From the NCBI GenBank assembly GCA_003159055.1, contig PMLH01000137.1, positions 1 through 6,017 of the forward strand: 6,017 nucleotides of DNA. The letters are read 5' to 3'. The DNA is from Myxococcales bacterium (GTDB lineage Bacteria; Myxococcota; Polyangia; Fen-1088). Below are positions 1 to 5,606 of this stretch, piece after piece. Made by a program: the position numbers and the translations under genes. Each line of letters begins with the position of its first letter. The first letter of the stretch is position 1. The notes below the pieces were generated by a model. That model was not told the DNA's origin and ran no database searches. It saw only the letters and a program-made list of their open reading frames with translations.

Positions 1-1
1 A

Positions 2-733
2 AACACGCAGATCGACGGCTACTTTATTTACAAAGGCGACAAGCGGGCGACCTTCATGGTCGCGGGCGTGCCGAAGACGCCGGGCGACAACGCCGACATC
101 GGCACCATCGGCGGCAAGATCACGGGCACGCCCAACGCCAACTGGCAATACTCGCTTGAAGGCGCCTACCAGTTCGGTTCGAAGTACGACCGGATCTCGG
201 GCGTCTTCGCGCGGCGCGACATTGCGGCCTATGGCGGCAAAGGCAAAATCACCTACCTGCTCAAGGACGACCTGAGCAACCAGTTCACCGTGTCGGGCGA
301 AGTTCTCTCCGGCGACGATCCGAAGACCCCGGGCAAGGACGAGATGTTCGACGTGCTCTGGGGGCGCTGGCCGCGCTGGAGCGAGCTCTACATCTACTCC
401 TACATCAACGAAACGAGCGGAAAGATCGCCCAGATGAACAACCTCGGCCGCTTCGGCTACACGTGGACCTGCGTGCCGGCCAAAAGCACGAACGTCAGCC
501 TCACGTACAATGCCCTGTATGCCCTGCAGGCCACGCCGACCCGCACGGTGGCGCCCACGTTGTTCAGCAACAGCGGCCACTTCCGCGGTCATTACGTGCA
601 GGCGATCCTGAAATACCAGTTCAACAAATACACCAGCGGCCATCTCTGGGGCGAGTGGATCAAGCAGGGCGATTTTTATACCAGTCGCGATGTCCTGACT
701 TTCTTCCGCGCCGAGATCATGTTTACCTTCTGA
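2..733 (+). CDS. Alginate-export-type outer-membrane beta-barrel protein, 5' truncated
   Basis: This is the C-terminal 243 codons of an outer-membrane barrel. The frame is open from base 2 to the TGA at 731-733, so the real start lies outside the window; the ATG at 56 is internal. The protein alternates polar and hydrophobic or aromatic residues in short strands (for example WQYSLEGAYQFG and GHYVQAILKYQF). It ends in FRAEIMFTF, whose terminal Phe is the usual recognition signal for outer-membrane barrel assembly. The stretch LSGDDP, then LWGRWPRWSELY, matches what I know of the alginate-export family (PF13372-like), whose members are mostly uncharacterised porin-like proteins. The substrate cannot be read from the sequence: alginate export is known for AlgE, but most relatives are not tied to alginate. 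No polysaccharide genes are visible nearby. A generic porin is the alternative. The barrel assignment is firmer than the family assignment. Confidence 0.72.
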   Translation, partial: NTQIDGYFIYKGDKRATFMVAGVPKTPGDNADIGTIGGKITGTPNANWQYSLEGAYQFGSKYDRISGVFARRDIAAYGGKGKITYLLKDDLSNQFTVSGEVLSGDDPKTPGKDEMFDVLWGRWPRWSELYIYSYINETSGKIAQMNNLGRFGYTWTCVPAKSTNVSLTYNALYALQATPTRTVAPTLFSNSGHFRGHYVQAILKYQFNKYTSGHLWGEWIKQGDFYTSRDVLTFFRAEIMFTF

Positions 734-748
734 CCGGGCTGCGCCCGG
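734..748 (+). terminator. Short GC hairpin directly after the barrel gene stop (weak terminator candidate)
   Basis: CCGGGC at 734-739 pairs perfectly with GCCCGG at 743-748 around a 3-base loop, starting on the base after the TGA. No T-run follows, so it is not a classic intrinsic terminator. It may instead protect the mRNA 3' end or work with Rho. Confidence 0.3.
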
Positions 749-780
749 CGATCACGGCACTCCGATCAATCCGGAACTTC

Positions 781-838
781 GTAGCGCAGGCATCGCCGCC
801 TGCTTCCTTGACTGATGCAGGCAGGAAGCCTGCGCTAC
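781..838. repeat. Nested inverted repeat (REP/BIME-like palindrome)
   Basis: The outer arms GTAGCGCAGGC (781-791) and GCCTGCGCTAC (828-838) are perfect 11-bp complements. After a 6x5-base internal loop, GCCTGC (798-803) pairs with GCAGGC (817-822) around a 13-base loop. Each half is also a hairpin by itself: GCAGGC 786-791 with GCCTGC 798-803, and GCAGGC 817-822 with GCCTGC 828-833. It lies in the 166-base gap between the barrel gene and paaK and contains no supported gene. The architecture resembles paired REP elements. Similar GTAGCGCAGGC palindromes recur, as I recall, in some large bacterial genomes, but copy number cannot be tested here. Confidence 0.6.
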
Positions 839-899
839 TTCCCGTGAAAGCAAACAGGCGCCCCGCCGGGGGCGTCGGAACCAAAACCAAGTTACCATC

Positions 900-2192
900 A
901 TGTTCTGGGATCGTGAAACGGAAACGCTGAAACGTCCCGCGCTGGAGGCGCTGCAACTGCAACGTCTCCAGGCGACCGTGCGGCGCGTGGCGCAAAAGGT
1001 GCCGCTGTACCAACAGCGGTTCGCAGAATACGGTCTGAAGCCGCGGCATATCCAGTCGCTGGCCGACGTGTCGAAGCTGCCGTTCACCACCGGCGCCGAT
1101 CTGCGGGGAGCGTACCCGCATGGCATGCTGGCCGTCGCCCACGACCAATTGCTGCGCCTGCACACTTCCAGCGGCACCACCGGCAAACCGAAGGCGCTGT
1201 TCTTCTCGCGCCACGACGTGGACAACGCCGCCGAGCTGATGGCCCGTTGTCTGGTCATGTCGGGGGTGACCAGGAAGGACGTGCTCCAGAACATGATGAC
1301 CTACGGCCTGTTCACGGGCGCGTTCGTCATGCATTACGGCGCCGAGAAGCTCGGTTGCTTGGTGATTCCCGCCGGGCCGGGCAACACCGAACGGCAACTT
1401 ATGCTTATGCAAGATTTTCACACCACCACCATTCACATCACGCCCAGCTTTGCTCTCTATTTCGCCGACGTCCTCGAAAAGCGTGGCATGGATCCGCGCA
1501 AGGAATTGTCGCTCAAGCGCGCGTTCGTCGGCGCCGAGCCCTACACCGAGGCCACCCGGCGCAAGATCGAAGAAGGCCTCGGCCTGCGCGTGTTCAATTC
1601 CTACGGTTTGTCGGAAATGAACGGCCCCGGCGTTGCCTTCGAATGCCAAGAGCAGGCCGGCATGCATTTGTGGGAAGACCACTACATGATGGAAATCATC
1701 AATCCCGAAACCGGGCAGGTCCTGCCCGACGGCGAGCGCGGCGAATTGGTGCTGACCACGCTGCTTCGTGAAGCCATGCCCATCCTGCGCTACCGTACCC
1801 GCGACATCACCTCGATTGTGCCCGAGCCGTGCCCGTGTGGCCGCACCCATCGCCGCATCCAGCGCATCACCGGGCGCGCCGACGACATGCTGATCCTGCG
1901 CGGCGTGAATATCTACCCGCAGCAGATCGAGCGCGTGCTCATGAGCCTGCCGAAGGTCGGGCGCAACTACCTCATCACGCTCGATGGCCTGGACGAAATG
2001 ACGGTCAAGGTCGAGCTGTCCGAATTCGGCTTCGACGGGCAATTGGAGCATGTGGTGGCGCTGCAGAACCACATCGCCGCCCAATTGCGCGCTGAAATTC
2101 TCATCAAGCCCAAGATCGAGCTGGTGCCGCCGGGAACGTTGCCCATCAGCGAAGGCAAGGCCAAGCGCGTAATCGACAATCGAAAGTTGTAG
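900..2192 (+). CDS. paaK: Phenylacetate-CoA ligase (PaaK family, adenylate-forming)
   Basis: A 430-residue cytoplasmic ligase, full length for the family. PaaK enzymes activate phenylacetate or related aryl acids with ATP and CoA to aryl-CoA, AMP and PPi. Visible motifs are the phosphate-binding loop TSSGTTGKPK (89-98), the A5 motif YGLSE (235-239), the Asp of the hinge region YRTRD (298-302), GRADDMLILRG (325-335), and the C-terminal EGKAKR (418-423) with the likely catalytic Lys. The N-terminus MFWDRETETL is typical of PaaK and supports the ATG at 900, although no good Shine-Dalgarno precedes it. C249, H256, C311 and C313 could form a metal site (inference). The next gene is an ACT-domain protein 10 bases downstream, a pairing often seen with PaaK in organisms handling aromatic amino acids through aryl pyruvates. 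No indolepyruvate oxidoreductase, paa ring-epoxidase or other aromatic-catabolism gene is visible, so the exact aryl substrate is open. Confidence 0.92.
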   Translation: MFWDRETETLKRPALEALQLQRLQATVRRVAQKVPLYQQRFAEYGLKPRHIQSLADVSKLPFTTGADLRGAYPHGMLAVAHDQLLRLHTSSGTTGKPKALFFSRHDVDNAAELMARCLVMSGVTRKDVLQNMMTYGLFTGAFVMHYGAEKLGCLVIPAGPGNTERQLMLMQDFHTTTIHITPSFALYFADVLEKRGMDPRKELSLKRAFVGAEPYTEATRRKIEEGLGLRVFNSYGLSEMNGPGVAFECQEQAGMHLWEDHYMMEIINPETGQVLPDGERGELVLTTLLREAMPILRYRTRDITSIVPEPCPCGRTHRRIQRITGRADDMLILRGVNIYPQQIERVLMSLPKVGRNYLITLDGLDEMTVKVELSEFGFDGQLEHVVALQNHIAAQLRAEILIKPKIELVPPGTLPISEGKAKRVIDNRKL

Positions 2193-2196
2193 GAGG
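2191..2196 (+). promoter_or_regulatory. Strong Shine-Dalgarno overlapping the paaK stop codon
   Basis: AGGAGG begins inside the paaK TAG (2190-2192) and ends 6 bases before the ATG at 2203. A ribosome finishing paaK would be close to this site, so the two genes are probably on one mRNA and translationally coupled. Confidence 0.8.
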
Positions 2197-2202
2197 ATCC
2201 CC

Positions 2203-2631
2203 ATGAGCAGCGTGCGTTTGCTTGCCGTTTTCGTCGAGAACAAGCCTGGACAAACCGCCTCCGTCACGCGGTTGCTCGCCGAGGCGGGCATCAACATCCG
2301 CTGGGTGACGATCGCCAACAGCGGTCCGTTCGGGGTGATGAAATTCCTGGTTCCCGATCCCGACCAGGGCCATCGCGTGCTCAGGCAAAGCGGGGTGATG
2401 GCGAGCTTCCTCGACGTGCTTCCGGTCGAGGTCGCTGACCAGCCCGGCGCCCTGCAAGCCGTAGCCGATTGCCTGGCGAAAGAACAGATCAACCTCGACA
2501 ACACCAGCGGCTTCGTGGCGAACGGGCGGGCCGTCGTCATCGTCGAGACGCACGAGATCGAACGCGCCCGCGCCGCCCTGGTCAAGCAAGGGCTGCGCGT
2601 CCTGTCCCGCGAAGAGCTGCTCGGGTTGTGA
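2203..2631 (+). CDS. Tandem ACT-domain protein, probable amino-acid-binding regulator
   Basis: A 142-residue soluble protein made of two ACT modules and nothing else. Module 1 covers about residues 4-70, with the ligand-loop pattern ENKPGQTASVTRLLAEAGIN. Module 2 covers about 71-140, with the matching ADQPGALQAVADCLAKEQIN. In both, the N/D-x-PG turn and the following helix are where ACT domains usually bind amino acids at a dimer interface. There is no catalytic domain, so it is likely a ligand sensor or allosteric subunit. Stand-alone tandem ACT proteins of this size often follow PaaK genes. By context it may tune aryl-CoA formation in response to an aromatic or branched amino acid, but nothing in the sequence names the ligand. 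It has the AGGAGG described at 2191-2196, which fixes the ATG start. It ends 12 bases from the convergent lipoprotein gene. Confidence 0.88.
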   Translation: MSSVRLLAVFVENKPGQTASVTRLLAEAGINIRWVTIANSGPFGVMKFLVPDPDQGHRVLRQSGVMASFLDVLPVEVADQPGALQAVADCLAKEQINLDNTSGFVANGRAVVIVETHEIERARAALVKQGLRVLSREELLGL

Positions 2632-2643
2632 TGGAGTGGATCG

Positions 2644-3975
2644 CTACGGCGCCTTGAGGGCGTAGACCTTGCCATCGTCGGTGCCAACGTAGATGCTGCC
2701 GTCGGAATCCAGAATCGGCGAGCTGTCGACGTCGCCGCCCAGCTCCACCGACCAGCGCAGCTTGCCGTCGGGCTCGATGGCGTACAGCCGGTCGTCTTGC
2801 GAGCCGACCAGAATCGCCCCGGCAGCGTCGACCAGCGCGGAGGAGAAAATCCGATCGCCGGTGCGGAAAGCCCAAAGCAAGGTCCCGTCGCGGCGGATCG
2901 CGTACAGGAGCCCGTCAAAAGAGCCGATGTACACGGTGCCGTCGCGGCCGATGGCCGGCGAGGCGCGAACGTCGTCGCCGGTGGTGAAGGCCCACAAGAG
3001 CTGTCCTTGCGGGCTCAAGGCGTACAGGCGGTTGTCGTCGGATCCGACGTAGATGGTCCCGTCTTCTTCAATCGCCGGGCTGGATTCCACGTCGTCACGC
3101 GCGCGGAACTCCCACTGCCGTCGGCCGTCGGGGGCGATGGCGTACACGCTGTTGTCTTGGCTGCCGGCGTACACCGTGCCGTCGTCGCCCACCGCTGGCG
3201 CGCTGGACACGTGCCCGCCGGTGGCGAAGCGCCAGCGCAACGTGCCGCTGGGGTCAATCGCATAGATGGCGTCGCCGCCCGTGTAGATCGTCCCGTCCGG
3301 CCCGATGGTGGGACCGGCGTCGACGTCGCAGCGGGTGGCCTCGGGGCCGATGCCGATGGTCTGCGAGCAAGCGCCCACGCGGTATTTCCACGTGAGCTTT
3401 CCAGTCCTTCCGTCCAGCGCGTACAGGTTGTCGTCGTCCGACCCGACGTACACGGTGCCCCCGGCCGTGATGGCCGGCGTGCTCCACACGAGGTCGCCGG
3501 TGGCCAAGGTCCAGGCAGGCTTGCCGTCGTGGTCGAGCGCAAAGACCTTGCCGCTGTGGCTTGCCACGAGGACCAAGCCTTCGTTGGAAAGGGTCGGCGA
3601 GGAGGTGACCGGCGCCGAGGTTTCCATGGTCCAGCGGATCTCTGGCTTTTGCTTGGGCAGAAGAAACGAGGAACGCCCGCGGTGGTGCGACTCGAAGCGG
3701 AACATACCCTGCGGCGGCGGGCCGGCGGGGATTGACAGCTCGGCTGGCGGCCTGCCGGCCAGGATCCGATCGGACGCGTTTCCGGATGCGCCCCTGACTG
3801 ACCCGCCAGGCGGCCAAACGCACTGCCCACGTTCACAGATTCGGTCGAGCTTGCAGTCGCGGTCCGAGCCGCAGCCCTCGACTTTCGAGGTGTGGGCCGA
3901 GCAAGCGGTAAGCAGAGCGCCGCCAAGCAAGAGAAAGACGGCGCCCAGTTGGTTCGCCAGGCGCCGTCTTCGCAT
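2644..3975 (-). CDS. Outer-envelope lipoprotein with eight-bladed PQQ-like beta-propeller
   Basis: A 443-residue protein from the chosen ATG at 3975. Residues 1-24 form an Arg-rich then hydrophobic signal with lipobox LTAC, making C25 the lipidated residue. A Cys-rich spacer follows (C35, C41, C47, C52), then a Pro/Gly linker. From about residue 112 come PQQ-like repeats of roughly 40 residues with core DGTVYVGS-D--LYAL---G-L-W-F-TG. I count eight blades; the leading EIRW strand probably completes the last blade, the usual propeller closure. Blade 3 is longer and carries an extra Cys pair (C203, C216). I see no dehydrogenase catalytic domain, so it is likely a binding or scaffold protein, facing the periplasm or the cell surface. 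BamB is also an eight-bladed lipoprotein, but this protein's more regular repeats and Cys-rich spacer differ, so I do not call it BamB. In-frame starts at 4077 (GTG), 4059 and 4005 would put 34, 28 or 10 residues before the signal and look wrong. It lies downstream of the barrel gene on the same strand. Confidence 0.85.
   Translation of the reverse strand: MRRRRLANQLGAVFLLLGGALLTACSAHTSKVEGCGSDRDCKLDRICERGQCVWPPGGSVRGASGNASDRILAGRPPAELSIPAGPPPQGMFRFESHHRGRSSFLLPKQKPEIRWTMETSAPVTSSPTLSNEGLVLVASHSGKVFALDHDGKPAWTLATGDLVWSTPAITAGGTVYVGSDDDNLYALDGRTGKLTWKYRVGACSQTIGIGPEATRCDVDAGPTIGPDGTIYTGGDAIYAIDPSGTLRWRFATGGHVSSAPAVGDDGTVYAGSQDNSVYAIAPDGRRQWEFRARDDVESSPAIEEDGTIYVGSDDNRLYALSPQGQLLWAFTTGDDVRASPAIGRDGTVYIGSFDGLLYAIRRDGTLLWAFRTGDRIFSSALVDAAGAILVGSQDDRLYAIEPDGKLRWSVELGGDVDSSPILDSDGSIYVGTDDGKVYALKAP
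2647..3642 (-). repeat. Tandem propeller-blade coding repeats, 120-bp period
   Basis: On the plus strand, motifs like CGTAGATGGTCCCGTC or CGTACACCGTGCCGTC recur at about 2688, 2928, 3048 and 3168, multiples of exactly 120 bases apart; a degenerate copy is expected near 2808 (the AILVG blade). The next copies, near 3282 and 3447, break the period because blade 3 has a different length and an insertion. The repeats encode 40-residue blades, so they are part of the gene and not an independent element. Confidence 0.75.
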
Positions 3976-4086
3976 CCGTCTTGGGATCCTGTCCCAGGCG
4001 TGCATTGCCAAGTGCTCTGCTGATGATGCGCCGACGGCTGGAGGAAACCGTGGTGACATCGTCTGTGTTCGTCGCACGCCCGGAAC

Positions 4087-5055
4087 TTAGAACAGATTCA
4101 TCACGAAGTTTATTCCGAACGTGCTGAGCGTGTCCTTGTTCGGAAAGTAGGCGACCGTGCCGTTGGCCTCGACCGCCAAAGCGACGTGGTAGGACTGCAT
4201 GAATTCAAGGCCCACGGCCGCAACCGCTCCCATGCCCGATTCGCTGGTGCTGCTGCCGCGAGAGTAATAGCCGTACGAGTCGTAGTAGTCGCCGTAGTCG
4301 TACGTCCGACCTGCAGCGCCAATCCCTGCGCGCACGTAGAGCTTGCGGGTGAGCCAGACCTGCGGACCGACCGTGAAGACGGTCTCGCTGACGTTCAGGT
4401 TGTTGTCGAAATACGCCGTTGCGCCATCTGCGGCGAGGACCAGCGACCAGCGGGGAGACACGCCGAAGCCAATGCGGAAATCGTAGCCCAGCCCCATGCG
4501 AGATGCGTTCTTGGAGTTGCTATCGTGGGGGAAGACACCGAGGCCGCTGACGCCGAGGCCAAAGCCAAAGAAAAACGGCCGGTAGCTGGTGGGTTCTGGG
4601 TAATAGCCGACCGGCGGCGGGGGTGCATAGTGCCGGTAGTAGCGAGGCGGCGGATAACCGTACGGGGGCGGCGGCGGACCGTAGTAGTAGTCGTGCTGGT
4701 AGGGTCCCTGATAGTAGGGTTCCTCGGCGGGCGGTTGCGGATAGCCGTGCGGCGGCGGCGGCGGCGCACGCCGGTAGCCGGGCGGAGGGGAATAGCCTGG
4801 CGGCAATTCTTGCGGTGTGGTCGGCGAGCTCGCGCCAGCCTCGGGCGCGGGGGCAGGCGCCTCCTTGGCGTCTTTGGCGGCATCTTTGGCGGTGTCTTTG
4901 GTAGCGTCTTTGGCAGCCTCGTCCTTGGCGGCCTTGTCCTTGTTCGGCTCGCTCTGTTGCGCGAATGCGGCAGTGTGAAAAACCAGCACAGCCGCACCGG
5001 CAAGAGTCACAGCAGAAAAAACGCCAAAACAGCGTGCCATCGCGGATGACCTCAT
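4087..5055 (-). CDS. Outer-membrane beta-barrel protein with Lys/Ala/Asp- and Pro/Tyr-rich N-terminal region
   Basis: A 322-residue exported protein from the ATG at 5055, chosen because AAGGAG sits 6 bases upstream and the resulting signal peptide (1-32, ending AFA before QQ) is well formed. A TTG-started frame extends to 5100 but has no comparable ribosome site. Residues about 39-66 are a charged KDAA/KDTA repeat. Residues about 67-158 are Pro/Tyr-rich (PPPPPHGYP, YYYGPPPPPYGYPPP), probably an extended linker or wall-contacting segment. Residues about 160-322 form the barrel: strands such as FFFGFGLGVSGLGVF, WSLVLAADGATAYF and VALAVEANGTVAYF, with a Gly/Tyr/Ser-rich loop (about 251-273) and a C-terminal NLF whose last Phe suits barrel assembly. 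The size suggests about eight strands, like small OmpA/OmpX-type barrels. Its function is unknown. It precedes the propeller lipoprotein by 111 bases, so the two may be co-expressed. Confidence 0.8.
   Translation of the reverse strand: MRSSAMARCFGVFSAVTLAGAAVLVFHTAAFAQQSEPNKDKAAKDEAAKDATKDTAKDAAKDAKEAPAPAPEAGASSPTTPQELPPGYSPPPGYRRAPPPPPHGYPQPPAEEPYYQGPYQHDYYYGPPPPPYGYPPPRYYRHYAPPPPVGYYPEPTSYRPFFFGFGLGVSGLGVFPHDSNSKNASRMGLGYDFRIGFGVSPRWSLVLAADGATAYFDNNLNVSETVFTVGPQVWLTRKLYVRAGIGAAGRTYDYGDYYDSYGYYSRGSSTSESGMGAVAAVGLEFMQSYHVALAVEANGTVAYFPNKDTLSTFGINFVMNLF
4862..4933 (-). repeat. 12-bp imperfect tandem repeat encoding KDAA/KDTA units
   Basis: Plus-strand units TCTTTGGCGGCA (4871-4882), TCTTTGGCGGTG (4883-4894), TCTTTGGTAGCG (4895-4906) and TCTTTGGCAGCC (4907-4918) follow each other without gaps; related TCCTTGGCG copies lie at 4862 and 4922. 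They encode the four-residue Lys-Asp-Ala/Thr-Ala/Thr repeat of the barrel protein. Twelve-base units keep the reading frame, so copy number could vary by slippage without breaking the gene. Confidence 0.75.
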
Positions 5056-5061
5056 TGGTAA

Positions 5062-5067
5062 CTCCTT
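5062..5067 (-). promoter_or_regulatory. Shine-Dalgarno that decides the barrel-protein start
   Basis: On the minus strand AAGGAG is followed by a 6-base spacer and the ATG at 5055. No other in-frame start has a site of this quality. Confidence 0.75.
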
Positions 5068-5095
5068 AGGGTTGGTGAAAAGCATACTCCCGATC

Positions 5096-5111
5096 TTCAA
5101 ATTTGGTGCCA
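5096..5111 (-). promoter_or_regulatory. Candidate sigma-54 (-24/-12) promoter for the barrel gene
   Basis: The minus strand reads TGGCAC, five bases, TTGAA. The sigma-54 consensus is TGGCAC-N5-TTGC(A/T), so only the C of the -12 GC is changed. A start about a dozen bases downstream would leave a leader of roughly 30 bases before the ATG at 5055, with the AAGGAG inside it. No activator-binding site was identified. Because the -12 C is an important base, this stays a candidate. Confidence 0.35.
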
Positions 5112-5133
5112 GCTCTTCGTTTGCGCGGGCTGG

Positions 5134-5481
5134 CTATCCGACAGGCCGAGCCGCTTTGCCCTTGGAGTGCTCGACCGGATACCGCTGCCGGTTTCGCGCC
5201 AGCTTGTCGCGCATCGCCGTCTGAAGGTCCATGCCGATGCGGTCGCACAGCAGCGCGAGGGCGATGCCGACGTCGCCAACTTCGTCGGCAATGCGCTGCC
5301 TGGCCTGCGGATCGCGCGAAAATGCATCGGATTCGTCGTTCTTCACCCAGCGGTACTCCGCCAGCAGCTCGCCGGCTTCCGAGGCGAGAAGCATGGCCAG
5401 GTTCTTCGGGTCGTGGAACTGGCTCCAGTCGCGTTCAGCCACGAAATGCCGCAGCTCTTCGAGCAACGATGCGTTTTCCAT
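5134..5481 (-). CDS. MazG-like nucleotide pyrophosphohydrolase (dCTP pyrophosphatase 1-like)
   Basis: A 115-residue cytoplasmic all-alpha enzyme of the MazG/DCTPP1 type, which hydrolyses (d)NTPs to (d)NMP and pyrophosphate and keeps aberrant nucleotides out of DNA and RNA. The metal-binding signature is clear: E35 and E38 in EAGELLAE, and E67 and D70 in DEVGD. The N-terminal RDWSQFHDPKNL (W19, F22, H23, N27) and the late KLARNRQRYPVE are typical of the dCTPase-like branch. Length is normal for the single-domain family, so it is not the two-domain MazG. The ATG at 5481 gives the expected N-terminus, though only a weak ribosome site precedes it. It is divergent from the pseudouridine synthase gene and 78 bases upstream of the barrel gene on the same strand. 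Preferred substrate cannot be decided from sequence alone. Confidence 0.9.
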   Translation of the reverse strand: MENASLLEELRHFVAERDWSQFHDPKNLAMLLASEAGELLAEYRWVKNDESDAFSRDPQARQRIADEVGDVGIALALLCDRIGMDLQTAMRDKLARNRQRYPVEHSKGKAARPVG

Positions 5482-5527
5482 GGCGCTTGTCTATACCAAG
5501 GTCTGGGCAATTGCCGCAGAAGATGCG

Positions 5528-5573
5528 AAAAGCGCCGACGACGACGTGACGTGAGGAAGTCGGCTGCGCTTTT
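5528..5573. other. Long stem-loop with A-run and T-run flanks between divergent genes
   Basis: AAAAGCGC (5528-5535) is the exact reverse complement of GCGCTTTT (5566-5573). Inside it CGAC (5536-5539) pairs with GTCG (5559-5562), with a 3-base bulge at 5563-5565 and a 19-base loop containing the direct repeat ACGTGACGTGA. An A-rich left arm, GC stem and T5 right end look like a bidirectional intrinsic terminator. However, it lies in the 125-base region between two divergent gene starts, where a leader attenuator, a small RNA end or a regulator-binding palindrome is also possible. I see no small gene in this gap. Confidence 0.4.
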
Positions 5574-5606
5574 TGCCGACCCGAGAATGGAAGACAGAAT
5601 GGAACC

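Noticed and set aside
723..2918. A 731-codon open frame on the minus strand running opposite paaK and the ACT gene
   Set aside because: It overlaps two confidently identified plus-strand genes over almost its whole length, shows no recognisable domain, and is rich in Arg, Ala, His and Gly as expected for an antisense shadow in GC-rich DNA.
2797..3735. A 312-codon open frame on the plus strand opposite the propeller gene
   Set aside because: Its repetitive Val/Ala/Gly/Arg-rich composition simply mirrors the blade repeats on the other strand, and there is no ribosome site or known motif.
3982..3996. TGGGA/TCCCA hairpin just upstream of the lipoprotein start, as a translation switch
   Set aside because: The 5-bp stem is too short to claim regulation. 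It does place a possible AGGA ribosome site in its loop, but the spacing to the ATG at 3975 is already long.
4186..5049. A 287-codon open frame on the plus strand opposite the barrel-protein gene
   Set aside because: Low-complexity Arg/Val/Gly sequence is the reverse reading of the Pro/Tyr- and Lys/Ala/Asp-rich coding region; the minus-strand gene has a signal peptide, a Shine-Dalgarno and a barrel C-terminus.
5108..5134. Inverted repeat GCCAGC/GCTGGC after the pyrophosphatase gene as a terminator
   Set aside because: The stem is only 6 bp with a 15-base loop and no T-run follows on the minus strand; one arm also overlaps the better-supported sigma-54-like element.
5482..5520. TATAGA as a -10 box for the pyrophosphatase gene
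   Set aside because: No -35-like hexamer lies at a 16-18 base spacing, so the match is no better than chance.
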